Source: Acinetobacter sp. WCHA55 (GTDB taxonomy: Bacteria > Pseudomonadota > Gammaproteobacteria > Pseudomonadales > Moraxellaceae). From it: a stretch of DNA of 64,000 nt. Within the stretch, counting starts at the first letter, position 1; each line of letters begins with the position of its first letter. Below are positions 10,477 to 19,332 of the stretch, one piece after another. The DNA lies in the NCBI RefSeq assembly GCF_002165305.2, contig NZ_CP032286.1, positions 1,178,001 through 1,242,000 of the forward strand, given 5' to 3'. The notes below the pieces were generated by a model. The model was given only the letters and a program-made list of their open reading frames with translations, searched no databases and was not told the origin of the DNA. The position numbers were made by a program, and so were the translations under genes.

Positions 10477-13400
10477 TTAAGAGAACTGACCGACCTCAGC
10501 CTGATATAAGTCCATGGCATCATCCATGCTCATATCCGCAGGTGGCGGTGGTACATCTACGGGTTTGGCTTCTTCATAGCTGACCGCTTTGGCAGCTTTA
10601 GATTTGACTTGATATTCCACATAAAGATTTTCTTTACCAAAATAGTCACGAAGTTTAGACAGCAGTTCATCTAGCGGTGCCACTTTCCAATTGATCCCTA
10701 AGTGCAATTCAGCCGTGGCATACGGGTAGTCCAACAGTAATTGTAGCGGAATGTGATTACACATATCGACATTACAGAAGGGTGTAAGCATATTTTTCAA
10801 ATCTTGGTTCAGTGCTTTCGTACTATGCGTTGGGTCAAGGCGAATTTGAATACAGTTGGCACGTTTTTGGCGAATTTCATTTAGGGTAAATGCTTTGGTC
10901 AAGCGTCCCATTGGACGGTCAAAGCCTTCACGCTCGTAAATTTCACCTTCAATCACTACCACTTTTTCATTTTGAATGATGTCTTTAAAACGCATAAAGC
11001 GTTCATGATTCGCAGAGACTTCAATTCGTGAGGTCCCATCATCTAAGGTGACCATCATTCGGTTTGGAAAGTTGGCTACATCGACCACAAGACCAGCAAA
11101 AACAGTGGTTACCCCACGGCGTGTAGGGGTGAGTTCATTGATTTTATTTGGAATAAATGCTTTCAGCTCTGCACGGTATACATCAATTGGGTGACCAGTT
11201 AAATACAAACCTAAGGTGTCTTTTTCACCTTTGAGACGGACTTCATCTGACCACGGTTTTACTGGTTTGGCAGGTTTACGCTGTACTTCTTCAACTTCAC
11301 CGAACAAGTCCATGATGCCTGTTTCACGGTTTGAACGAGCTTGCTCCGCCGCCTGTACTGCTTCTGGAAGTTGCGCCATTAAACTGGAGCGCTCAATGCC
11401 AAGACAGTCCAACGCACCTGAGCGAATCAAGGCTTCCAAAGTCCGTTTATTGATTTTTTTCAGATCAATACGGTGGCAGAAATCAAACAAGTCACGATAC
11501 GGCCCATCTTGAATACGCGAGTCAATGACTGACTGCATCGCAGCTTCACCGACGCCTTTAATTGCACCGAGTCCATAGACGATCGTTTTGTCGTCCGAAG
11601 CATGGAATTGATAGATAGACATATTGACCGAAGGTGGCAATACTTCTATATCATTGTGTCGACAGTCATCAATCAAAAACACCACGTTATCGGTGTTTTG
11701 CATTTCCGATGACATCACCGCCGCTAAGAATTCAGCTGGATAATGCGCTTTGAGCCATGCAGTTTGATAAGCTACAAGGGCATAGGCTGCGGCATGCGAT
11801 TTGTTAAAACCATATCCTGCGAACTTTTCCATATAGTCAAAGATATGGTTGGCAGTGGCTTCATCAATGTCTTTTTTGGCTGCACCTTCCGTGAAAATTT
11901 GGCGCTGTTTGACCATTTCTTCGGGCTTTTTCTTACCCATCGCACGACGAAGTAAGTCCGCACCACCTAAGCTATAGCCCGCACAATACTGTGCTGCCTG
12001 CATCACCTGTTCTTGGTAAACCATAATGCCGTAAGTCGGTTCAAGTACACCTTCAAGCAGGGGATGGAGATATTCAAACTCACCACCATGCATACGGTGG
12101 ATAAAGTCCGGAATCAGGTCCATCGGGCCTGGACGGTAAAGGGATACGAAGGCGATAATTTCTTCAAATTTGCTTGGGCGTGCTTCCTTGAGCATTTTTT
12201 TCATGCCCACGGATTCAAACTGGAAGACCGCTGTGGTGTTGGCATTGGCAAAGATGAGGTATGCATCTTTGTCGTCAAGTGGAATGAAGGCAATGTCTAA
12301 AGGTACATCTAGCTTAATGCGCTTATTGATATTCTTCACGGCATCTTCAATAACCGTTAAGTTACGTAGACCCAAGAAGTCGAACTTCACCAGACCTGCA
12401 GATTCAACGTCGTCTTTATCGTATTGCGCAACACGGCCTGTACCATCTGCGTCACATAAGACGGCAGAAAAGTCGGTAATTTTAGTTGGGGAAATGACCA
12501 CGCCACCTGCGTGTTTACCTGTGTTACGGGTAATGCCTTCGAGTTTTAATGCCATTTCCCAAATTTCAGCCGCATCGTCATTGTCTGGGTTGGATGGATT
12601 GGTGACAATGTCTTTAAGTTGTGGCTCTGCTTCAATCGACTCTTCAAGGCTTAAACCTAAAGGTTTGGTCGGAATCATTTTTGAGATTCGGTCAGCCAAA
12701 CCATAGGATTTACCCAAGACACGTGCCACATCACGAATAGCACCTTTGGCTGCCATGGTACCGAAAGTGGCAATTTGTGATACTGCATCGCGTCCATAGG
12801 TGCGCGCCACATAGTCAATGACACGGTCACGACCAGCAATACAGAAATCGACGTCAAAGTCGGGCATTGAAACACGTTCTGGGTTTAAGAAGCGTTCAAA
12901 AAGTAGCCCGTATGGGAGAGGGTCGAGATCTGTAATTTTTAAGCTGTAGGCAACCAACGAACCTGCACCTGAACCACGGCCTGGACCAACGGGCACGCCA
13001 TTACCTTTGGACCATTGGATAAAGTCCATGACAATCAAGAAGTAGCCCGGGAAACCCATTTTAAGAATGGTCCCGATTTCATACTCTAAACGATCATCAT
13101 ATTCTTTACGTTTTTCAGGCCAGTATTCATCACGCGTTTCTGGCGGATATAAAAAGTCTAAACGTTCTTCTAAACCTACTTTGGACAAATGCGCAAAGTA
13201 GGTGTCAATGGTATGGCCTTCAGGAATAGGGTAGTCAGGCAGGAAGTATTTACCTAATTGCAGGGTAACGTTACAACGTTTAGCAATTTGATAAGTATTT
13301 TCAATTGCAGAGGGAATGTCTGCAAATAATTCCGCCATTTGTTGGCCAGATTTAAAATATTGCTCTGGAGAGTAATTTTTTGGTCGGCGGTTATCCCCTA

Positions 13401-14046
13401 GTACATAACCATCGGCAATACAGACCCGGGCTTCGTGTGCTTCAAAGTCCATTTCTTTCATGAAATGCACATCGTTGTGCGCAACCACACCTATGTTATA
13501 TTTTTTAGCTAATTTTAAAGCTTCATAGTTGAAGTCATCTTCGCCTGAACGGCCTGTTCGGCATAAAGCCAAATAAACACGATTGCCGAACTTTGCAATC
13601 CATTCTTCGAGTAAAGGTTCAGCTTTTTGCGGATTTGATGTACAGAGCATTTTGCCGACATCAGATTGCATGCCAAGTAGAGCAATCAGGTCGTGGTTTT
13701 GCTCTAAAATCCAGTCTTTTGCAACGCAAGGAATATCAAGCTGTTGACCACGGATAAAACCTTCTGAAACCAGTTCAGTCAGATTACGCCAGCCAACATT
13801 GCTCATCGCCAATAAAGTTACGCGATGTTCAGCATCGTTCAAACGAACTTCTGAACCCATAATTGGTTTGATGCCATTATCTAAGCATTTACCATAAAAT
13901 TTTACAGCAGCATGTAAGTTAGATAGGTCAGTAATGGCAAGGGCTGGCATACCTTCTGCCTTAGCAGCTTTGACTAAATCAGGTATACGTACAATTGATT
14001 CTGTGATTGAAAATTCTGTATGAATACCAAGATGTACAAAGTGCAT
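10477..14046 (-). CDS. dnaE: DNA polymerase III alpha subunit DnaE
   Basis: The ATG at 14046 gives 1189 residues beginning MHFVHLGIHTEFS, the normal start of the PHP domain, with AGGGA seven bases upstream; a frame extended to 14097 lacks family support. The polymerase active site is visible in PDFDVDF (two catalytic Asp), after GPGRGSGAGS, followed by the tandem helix-hairpin-helix and OB-fold regions. It is the replicative polymerase subunit. Length and motifs are intact. Confidence 0.97.
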   Translation of the reverse strand: MHFVHLGIHTEFSITESIVRIPDLVKAAKAEGMPALAITDLSNLHAAVKFYGKCLDNGIKPIMGSEVRLNDAEHRVTLLAMSNVGWRNLTELVSEGFIRGQQLDIPCVAKDWILEQNHDLIALLGMQSDVGKMLCTSNPQKAEPLLEEWIAKFGNRVYLALCRTGRSGEDDFNYEALKLAKKYNIGVVAHNDVHFMKEMDFEAHEARVCIADGYVLGDNRRPKNYSPEQYFKSGQQMAELFADIPSAIENTYQIAKRCNVTLQLGKYFLPDYPIPEGHTIDTYFAHLSKVGLEERLDFLYPPETRDEYWPEKRKEYDDRLEYEIGTILKMGFPGYFLIVMDFIQWSKGNGVPVGPGRGSGAGSLVAYSLKITDLDPLPYGLLFERFLNPERVSMPDFDVDFCIAGRDRVIDYVARTYGRDAVSQIATFGTMAAKGAIRDVARVLGKSYGLADRISKMIPTKPLGLSLEESIEAEPQLKDIVTNPSNPDNDDAAEIWEMALKLEGITRNTGKHAGGVVISPTKITDFSAVLCDADGTGRVAQYDKDDVESAGLVKFDFLGLRNLTVIEDAVKNINKRIKLDVPLDIAFIPLDDKDAYLIFANANTTAVFQFESVGMKKMLKEARPSKFEEIIAFVSLYRPGPMDLIPDFIHRMHGGEFEYLHPLLEGVLEPTYGIMVYQEQVMQAAQYCAGYSLGGADLLRRAMGKKKPEEMVKQRQIFTEGAAKKDIDEATANHIFDYMEKFAGYGFNKSHAAAYALVAYQTAWLKAHYPAEFLAAVMSSEMQNTDNVVFLIDDCRHNDIEVLPPSVNMSIYQFHASDDKTIVYGLGAIKGVGEAAMQSVIDSRIQDGPYRDLFDFCHRIDLKKINKRTLEALIRSGALDCLGIERSSLMAQLPEAVQAAEQARSNRETGIMDLFGEVEEVQRKPAKPVKPWSDEVRLKGEKDTLGLYLTGHPIDVYRAELKAFIPNKINELTPTRRGVTTVFAGLVVDVANFPNRMMVTLDDGTSRIEVSANHERFMRFKDIIQNEKVVVIEGEIYEREGFDRPMGRLTKAFTLNEIRQKRANCIQIRLDPTHSTKALNQDLKNMLTPFCNVDMCNHIPLQLLLDYPYATAELHLGINWKVAPLDELLSKLRDYFGKENLYVEYQVKSKAAKAVSYEEAKPVDVPPPPADMSMDDAMDLYQAEVGQFS

Positions 14047-14228
14047 AAGTGAGTCCCTGCAAAAACCGCTAAATAGTTTAACATGCTCTGCCTTCATTCT
14101 GAGTGCGATTCAAATGAATTGGCAAAATTTAATAGCATGTAGTGTTTGGACTGTACATTTTATTATCAGTAACTTTAAAATGACTTAGAAAAGGCAATGT
14201 CAGTCCTTGTTCTTTGCATAAAAAGATT

Positions 14229-14858
14229 TTAACAGGCCACTGCTTGCTGAATGGCAAAACTGTTTAGCCGTCCATTTTTAAAACCGAAGTTGAGATAAGC
14301 CGTGTAGGGTGGGGCAAAGTTTTGCGTTTCTTTCAGAAAGGCTTTGATTTCATTGGGCTGCAAGAGCAGGACTTGGGCTTGACCTGATGCTGCAATATCT
14401 TGCGCACTGTATTTAAAGTCTTGTTTAAATTGCTGCAAAGTATAATTGGGTGTGATCTGAATATTTTGCACGCGTATGTTTTCGCTCATGCCTTGAGTAC
14501 TTTTCCAGTTAAGCCAAACACGGCCTTTGGTTTGACCGAGTTGTTTGAAATTCGCTTTGTCTTTATAGAATTTTTCGGCCTGAATCTTGGGATTATCTTC
14601 GTTAAAAATTTCAAACTTTAGGGTTTTGTATTGGGCATTTGCGGTACTGTATTCATAGTTACCTGTACATTCGGCATATTCTTTGCTGACTTTTCCATTC
14701 GATTGAGTGAGCAATTGACTGACTTGATGTGCTGTTACAGGGGCATTCAGTTCGACCTGATTCACTTTCACACTGGTGACGTAGTCATAAGTATTTGACA
14801 CTGCATGACTGAGTATCGGCAAAAGACTTATACTTAGAAATAAAATGGGTGTTTTCAT
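14229..14858 (-). CDS. Secreted protein of unknown function
   Basis: I do not recognise the family. The ATG at 14858 gives 209 residues beginning with a clear signal peptide (MKTPILFLSISLLPILSHA); a 15-residue longer form from 14903 would hide the signal, so the shorter start is preferred although neither has a good ribosome-binding site. Two cysteines (CTGNYEY region and the penultimate residue) could form a disulfide. It should be periplasmic. It stands alone between dnaE and metI, with a bidirectional-looking hairpin at its 5' side. Confidence 0.65.
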   Translation of the reverse strand: MKTPILFLSISLLPILSHAVSNTYDYVTSVKVNQVELNAPVTAHQVSQLLTQSNGKVSKEYAECTGNYEYSTANAQYKTLKFEIFNEDNPKIQAEKFYKDKANFKQLGQTKGRVWLNWKSTQGMSENIRVQNIQITPNYTLQQFKQDFKYSAQDIAASGQAQVLLLQPNEIKAFLKETQNFAPPYTAYLNFGFKNGRLNSFAIQQAVAC

Positions 14859-14921
14859 GGTGGTGATTTTAAAGTCGTAATTTTGAATTTTTTGTGTTGT
14901 CATTATATAAAATTTAAATCT

Positions 14922-14949
14922 GAAAAAAAGCTCTCAATATTGAGAGCTT
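14922..14949 (-). terminator. metNI terminator
   Basis: A fully symmetric 22-base stem, AAGCTCTCAAT / ATTGAGAGCTT, is followed by seven T on the minus strand and lies eight bases after the metI stop. Confidence 0.85.
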
Positions 14950-14956
14950 GATTTTG

Positions 14957-15652
14957 TTAGCGTAGTTTAGACAGCCAATCCCCAACGGATTGTACAATTT
15001 GCACCATGATCAACAACACAATCACCGTAAGTATCACGACACTGGTGTCAAAACGTTGATAACCATAAGAAATAGCAAGATCACCAATACCACCTGCACC
15101 CACAGCACCAGCCATCGCGGTTGCACCAATTAAGCTAATCGTGGCTGTGGTTAAGTTCAAAATCAGTGAACTACGTGCTTCAGGTAAAATAAACTTAAAA
15201 ATGATTTGTAGCGGTGTTGCGCCCATGGCTTGAGCAGATTCGATAATGCCTTCATTCACTTCAAGCAATGACGTTTCGACCAAACGACCAATGTATGGTC
15301 CAACATAAATGGTGAGTGGAACAATTGCAGCCCACGTGCCAATAGATGTACCGACGATGAGTTTGGTTAAAGGTAGAACTGCAATCAACAAAATAATAAA
15401 AGGCAGAGAGCGCAGGGCATTCACAATCGGGTTAAGAATGTGATAAATCGCTTTGTTGGGTAAAATACCATCAGGACGTGTGACCAATAAAATGATAGCC
15501 TGAATAAAGCCCCAAATACAGCCAAACAGCATTGCAAAAAACACCATATGAAAGGTTTCTTGCAAAGCGGTAATGAACTGATCAATAGATAAAGAGCTTT
15601 TCCAAAACGGCGCAGTAATTTGAGTTAACCACTGGACAATTAAATCTCTCAT
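14957..15652 (-). CDS. metI: Methionine ABC transporter permease MetI
   Basis: A 231-residue inner-membrane protein with about five membrane segments and the permease EAA loop (ESAQAMGATPLQIIFKF) that contacts the ATPase. It overlaps metN by four bases (ATGA), so translation is coupled. With MetN and MetQ it imports D/L-methionine. Length and topology are normal for MetI. Confidence 0.93.
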   Translation of the reverse strand: MRDLIVQWLTQITAPFWKSSLSIDQFITALQETFHMVFFAMLFGCIWGFIQAIILLVTRPDGILPNKAIYHILNPIVNALRSLPFIILLIAVLPLTKLIVGTSIGTWAAIVPLTIYVGPYIGRLVETSLLEVNEGIIESAQAMGATPLQIIFKFILPEARSSLILNLTTATISLIGATAMAGAVGAGGIGDLAISYGYQRFDTSVVILTVIVLLIMVQIVQSVGDWLSKLR

Positions 15653-16674
15653 GCCAGTTCTCCTGATTGCTCAACAGCCACACCATGCTGTTTCAAAAAC
15701 TCCACTGCTTCAGTAATTAAAGTTTCATCCCCTAATAACTGAACAAACATTTGGCCAATCACATTGCCATCAATTTCAATCATGTTTGCAAACAGGATAT
15801 TGAGACTAATATCAAACTGTTTAATTAAATTTTGGATCACGGTTTCATGTGCAGACTGACCAAGGAACTGTAAGCGATAAATACTGTGATGGTGCTTATG
15901 CTCCAAATTATTCAGCAGTTTAATCGGTAACTGTTGATGCAAAATCGTTTGAATAAAATTCTGTGTTGTTGCGTGTTGCGGGCGACTAAATAAGTCCACC
16001 GTTTTGCCTGTTTCAACTACTTTGCCGAGTTCCATCACGGCTACATGGGAGCAGATGCTTTGAATCACATCCATCTCATGCGTCACCATGACGATGGTAA
16101 TGCCTTGCTCTTGATTGATTTTTTTGAGCAATTCTAAGACCGACTTGGTAGTTTGTGGGTCTAGTGCAGAAGTTGCTTCATCACAAAGTAAAATTTTAGG
16201 ATGGTTGGCAAGCGCACGAGCAATACCCACACGTTGTTTTTGACCACCCGAGAGCTCGTCTGGATAAGCTTCTTTTTTATGCTTGAGGTCAATAAACTCA
16301 AGTAGCTCATTTAAACGTTTTTCACGTTCAGCTTTGCTATAACCTAAAAGTTTCATTGGCATTTCAATATTGGCTGCAACAGTTTTGGTTTGCAGTAAAT
16401 TAAAATGCTGGAAAATCATGCCAATATTTGCACGTTCTTGACGTAATGCTTTTGCATCTAATGCAGTAAAGTCTTTTTGATTGATAATCACTTGGCCTTG
16501 TGTTGGGCGTTCAAGTAAATTGATCAATCGAATGAGGGTACTTTTACCTGCACCACTATAGCCAATAATGCCAAAAATACTGCCTTCTGGAATGTCCAAA
16601 TTGATTTGGTCCAGTGCAGGAATGGTTTGGCCTTTCAGCTGATAGTGCTTTGAAATGTTTTTAAATTGAATCAT
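15649..16674 (-). CDS. metN: Methionine ABC transporter ATPase MetN
   Basis: A 341-residue ATPase with Walker A GYSGAGKST (about residues 38-46), signature LSGGQKQRVGIARAL, Walker B ILLCDEATSALDP and switch His in VTHEM. A C-terminal NIL/ACT-like domain of about 80 residues is the methionine-sensing domain that trans-inhibits transport in the E. coli homologue. It is separated from metQ by a strong terminator-like hairpin. Confidence 0.95.
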   Translation of the reverse strand: MIQFKNISKHYQLKGQTIPALDQINLDIPEGSIFGIIGYSGAGKSTLIRLINLLERPTQGQVIINQKDFTALDAKALRQERANIGMIFQHFNLLQTKTVAANIEMPMKLLGYSKAEREKRLNELLEFIDLKHKKEAYPDELSGGQKQRVGIARALANHPKILLCDEATSALDPQTTKSVLELLKKINQEQGITIVMVTHEMDVIQSICSHVAVMELGKVVETGKTVDLFSRPQHATTQNFIQTILHQQLPIKLLNNLEHKHHHSIYRLQFLGQSAHETVIQNLIKQFDISLNILFANMIEIDGNVIGQMFVQLLGDETLITEAVEFLKQHGVAVEQSGELA

Positions 16675-16694
16675 ATCGTCAAAAACTACACAAA

Positions 16695-16728
16695 AATGAA
16701 AAAACAGGCAAAGAGACTTTGCCTGTTT
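16695..16728 (-). terminator. Terminator-like hairpin between metQ and metN
   Basis: A perfect 12-bp stem AAACAGGCAAAG / CTTTGCCTGTTT with a three-base loop is followed on the minus strand by TTTTTTCATTTTT. It lies 20-46 bases after the metQ stop and before metN, so it should end or reduce transcription into metNI. Confidence 0.8.
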
Positions 16729-16747
16729 CGTTGACTTGATTATATTA

Positions 16748-17623
16748 CTATTTAGCTTGAGTAAGGTAGCTTACTGGCTTGTTCACATCAATTTTTGTGC
16801 CGCCAAAATGTTCTTGAACATATTTGCCAACTGCAGCGACATGGTAAAGTTCCCCGACTTTTTTCAGTACTGGGTCGTTTTGACGTGCTTCAGCCACAGC
16901 AAGAACGTTGACGTTCATTTTTGTGGTTTGGTCGATTGGCTCATAGTAAATCGCATCTTTCAATACGTTTAAACCACCTTCCATTGCAAGGGTATTTCCT
17001 AAAACAATTGCATCTACTTCGTCTTTCACACGAACAGCTGTTGCCATTTGAATAGGCTTGATTACGAGTGCTTTGTTATTTTCAACGATATCTTTAGAAG
17101 TACCTTTCACAAAGTCAAAGTCATTTTTTAACTTCACTAGACCTGCAGATTGTAATAATAACAATGCACGTGATTCGTTCGCACCGTCATTTGGAATAGC
17201 AATCGTTGCACCTGTTTTAAACTCAGCCAGTGTTTTTACTTTGCTTGAGTAAATACCCATTGGCTCTAGGTAGGTGGTAGAAAGCGGAGCAATCTTCGCT
17301 GTGTTTGCTTCGTTGTAGGCAACCAGATAAGCATAAGATTGGAATGCGTTGACATCGACTTCATTGTTTGCAACAGCGGTGTTCATTGCAACATAGTCAG
17401 TGAAGTTTTTAATGTCTAATTTTAAACCTGCTTCTTTGGTTTCTGGCAAAGTTGCAATATAGCGCCAAATGTCCGCATCAGACCCTGTCGATGCAATTGT
17501 TACCGTTTGCTCAGCCGTGGTTGCTGCATCCTTTTTAGCTGCATCTGTTGCAGGTGCTTCAGGTTTACTACAACCTGTTAAAACAACAGATAAACCCAGT
17601 GCAATTCCTAGAATTTTTTTCAT
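16748..17623 (-). CDS. metQ: Methionine-binding lipoprotein MetQ
   Basis: The ATG at 17623 gives 291 residues with GGAAG just upstream; an earlier in-frame ATG at 17644 would precede the signal peptide. The lipobox is VLTGC (Cys18 or so), followed by a short Ala/Lys/Thr-rich linker and the NlpA/MetQ fold (VTIASTGSDADIW, then YLEPMGIYSSK and IAIPND). It captures methionine for MetNI outside the inner membrane. Gene order metQ-metN-metI differs from the common metN-metI-metQ. Confidence 0.93.
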   Translation of the reverse strand: MKKILGIALGLSVVLTGCSKPEAPATDAAKKDAATTAEQTVTIASTGSDADIWRYIATLPETKEAGLKLDIKNFTDYVAMNTAVANNEVDVNAFQSYAYLVAYNEANTAKIAPLSTTYLEPMGIYSSKVKTLAEFKTGATIAIPNDGANESRALLLLQSAGLVKLKNDFDFVKGTSKDIVENNKALVIKPIQMATAVRVKDEVDAIVLGNTLAMEGGLNVLKDAIYYEPIDQTTKMNVNVLAVAEARQNDPVLKKVGELYHVAAVGKYVQEHFGGTKIDVNKPVSYLTQAK

Positions 17624-17673
17624 TTTTTCTTCCCGAGTAAGCATCCAAATGAGGCATAACTTACCTGAACTAT

Positions 17674-17711
17674 AGAGAGATCAATTGATTTAAATCAGGT
17701 ATTCCTGATTT
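17674..17711 (-). promoter_or_regulatory. Putative metQ promoter with overlapping palindrome
   Basis: A -10-like TATAGT (17674-17679 on the minus strand) lies about 50 bases before metQ. Its -35 region abuts a perfect inverted repeat AAATCAGG-4-CCTGATTT (17692-17711). The position is that of a repressor or activator operator. No SAM-riboswitch architecture was seen. Both calls are by eye. Confidence 0.4.
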
Positions 17712-18234
17712 GATGCATACGACTGTAATGTGAGTTTTTCAAGTGTGCAATTCGATATCAGTCGAATATGGGATTTCACTTTCAAAAGATTAACTTTTTC
17801 AACTCACTAGAAACATCACTGCTCAATCGTTAAATTTTGCACATCATATCAACAAACTAATATTCGATATAGAGCATAAAAGTTTAATACTTATCTTATT
17901 TAAATATTAAGAGTTTATGATTTGTCTGCAATTTTATAATGAAAACAATATATTATTTTTAATTAATTTGTTTGAAAATAATAATTTGCATAAATTTTGT
18001 GCTTTATAAGATTTTATCCAAAAGAAATACAAAAAATAGATAAAAGGAGTAAATGGCAATATGTTTGTTTTGTTTATTGTATTTATCTGAATTGGGCATA
18101 GTTTTATGAATAAAAGAAATTTGTTTGATCATTCCTCGCAGCATTTTCATTTGCTAACAAGATACACACTCGGTCTGAATGAAGACTTTGGGTTGAGTGT
18201 GTATCTCACCAATTTAACTCAGCTAGTGAATCAA
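17712..18234. other. AT-rich intergenic region between metQ and the hydroxyacyl-CoA dehydrogenase gene
   Basis: No credible ORF or RNA gene is seen. The middle (about 17870-18080) is very AT-rich with runs of A and T. The only clear structure is the inverted repeat at 18161-18205. Confidence 0.6.
18161..18205 (-). repeat. Large hairpin downstream of the hydroxyacyl-CoA dehydrogenase gene
   Basis: An 11-bp perfect stem GATACACACTC / GAGTGTGTATC encloses a smaller GTCT/AGAC stem. No T run follows on either strand, so it is not a standard intrinsic terminator; it may protect the 3' end of the transcript or assist termination. Confidence 0.5.
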
Positions 18235-19128
18235 TTAAGATTTTAGAAAATCTTCAGATGCATAAGTCGGGTTTGGATAACTGTAGAAGCCTTTACCTGC
18301 CAACATTCCTAAATGACCAGGTTTAATAAATTCGGCGTCTAATTTTTCTAAAAGAGGTGCCATATTCGGGTTGGTATCAACATTAAGTTTTGCAACATTA
18401 TAAACCGTGTTAATGCCAATAATGTCTAAGATCGCAAATGGACCTAGTGGTGAACCAAAAGATTTCATCCATGCTTTATCAATGGTTGCAGGTTCTGAAA
18501 CTTCTTTGACCCAAAGTTCAGTGGCTGAAATTAAAAATGGAACCAACATAGAGTTTAGAAGGTGACCTGGTTGCTCTTTGTAAATTGGTAAAGCCAACAT
18601 ACCAATTGCTTTAGCGAATTCAACTAAATCATCAAATACTTGTGGATCCGTACCCGCATGACCCATAATTTCTGCCATATTGTTGACCCAAATCAAATTG
18701 GCAAAGTGCAATGCGACATATTTTTCTGGTCGCCCAGTAATTTCAGCAAACTGACTTGGTAAAAGCGTTGAAGTATTGGTTGCAAAAACGGTTTTAGCTG
18801 GTGCAACTTGTTTTAATTTTTCATAAAAATCAGTTTTAATACTGACATCTTCTGGCACAGCTTCAATTAGCAAATCTGCATCCTTGACTGCTTCTACAAG
18901 GTTGGATTGATAGCTAAGATTATTGAATGCATTGTCAAGTTGTTCTTGGGTTGCATTAAGATCGCGCTTATAACATTCAGATAATTCAAAAAATTTAGCT
19001 TTGGCTTTATTAAGAATTTCGTCGTTAATATCATACACTGTTACTTTAAAACCGTGGAATGCGGTTTGAAACGCGATTTGATAACCGAGTACACCACTGC
19101 CAGCAACCGTTACATTTTTAAAATTCAT
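18235..19128 (-). CDS. 3-hydroxyacyl-CoA dehydrogenase, single-domain type
   Basis: A 297-residue protein of normal length for the family. It starts with an NAD-binding Rossmann loop, GSGVLGYQIA (about 11-20), and has EAVPED and the ALHFAN stretch that corresponds to the conserved HFxNP region (Pro replaced here), then a C-terminal dimer domain ending AGKGFYSY. It should oxidise a 3-hydroxyacyl-CoA to the 3-keto form; chain length is unknown. AAGGA sits eight bases upstream of the ATG. It is divergent from an AraC regulator that may control it. Confidence 0.85.
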   Translation of the reverse strand: MNFKNVTVAGSGVLGYQIAFQTAFHGFKVTVYDINDEILNKAKAKFFELSECYKRDLNATQEQLDNAFNNLSYQSNLVEAVKDADLLIEAVPEDVSIKTDFYEKLKQVAPAKTVFATNTSTLLPSQFAEITGRPEKYVALHFANLIWVNNMAEIMGHAGTDPQVFDDLVEFAKAIGMLALPIYKEQPGHLLNSMLVPFLISATELWVKEVSEPATIDKAWMKSFGSPLGPFAILDIIGINTVYNVAKLNVDTNPNMAPLLEKLDAEFIKPGHLGMLAGKGFYSYPNPTYASEDFLKS

Positions 19129-19332
19129 TCGATATTCCTTGTTTTATCCTTGGTGGAAAATGTGGCTTTCATATCCATGTGCTACATTTAATCGCATCAT
19201 CGTATTTGTATGTTTGATGTACGGAATTCATGAACAAATAAATTGATCATAGGGCTATTCTGCCGTGGCTTTTTTATGCTAACTTGACGTAATGAGTCAA
19301 ATTTTTGACGGATTGAGACAAGGATTGTTGGA

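Noticed and set aside
12170..12706. 178-codon open frame antisense to dnaE
   Set aside because: It is the complement of a conserved polymerase region, has no ribosome site and reads as low-complexity Ser/Ala/Arg typical of shadows.
14047..14097. Longer start for dnaE
   Set aside because: The DnaE family begins at MxFVHLGIHTEFS, and AGGGA lies just before that ATG.
17870..18080. AT-rich tract upstream of metQ as a possible origin or phage attachment site
   Set aside because: It has no iterated boxes, no flanking direct repeats and no integrase; it looks like ordinary AT-rich intergenic DNA.
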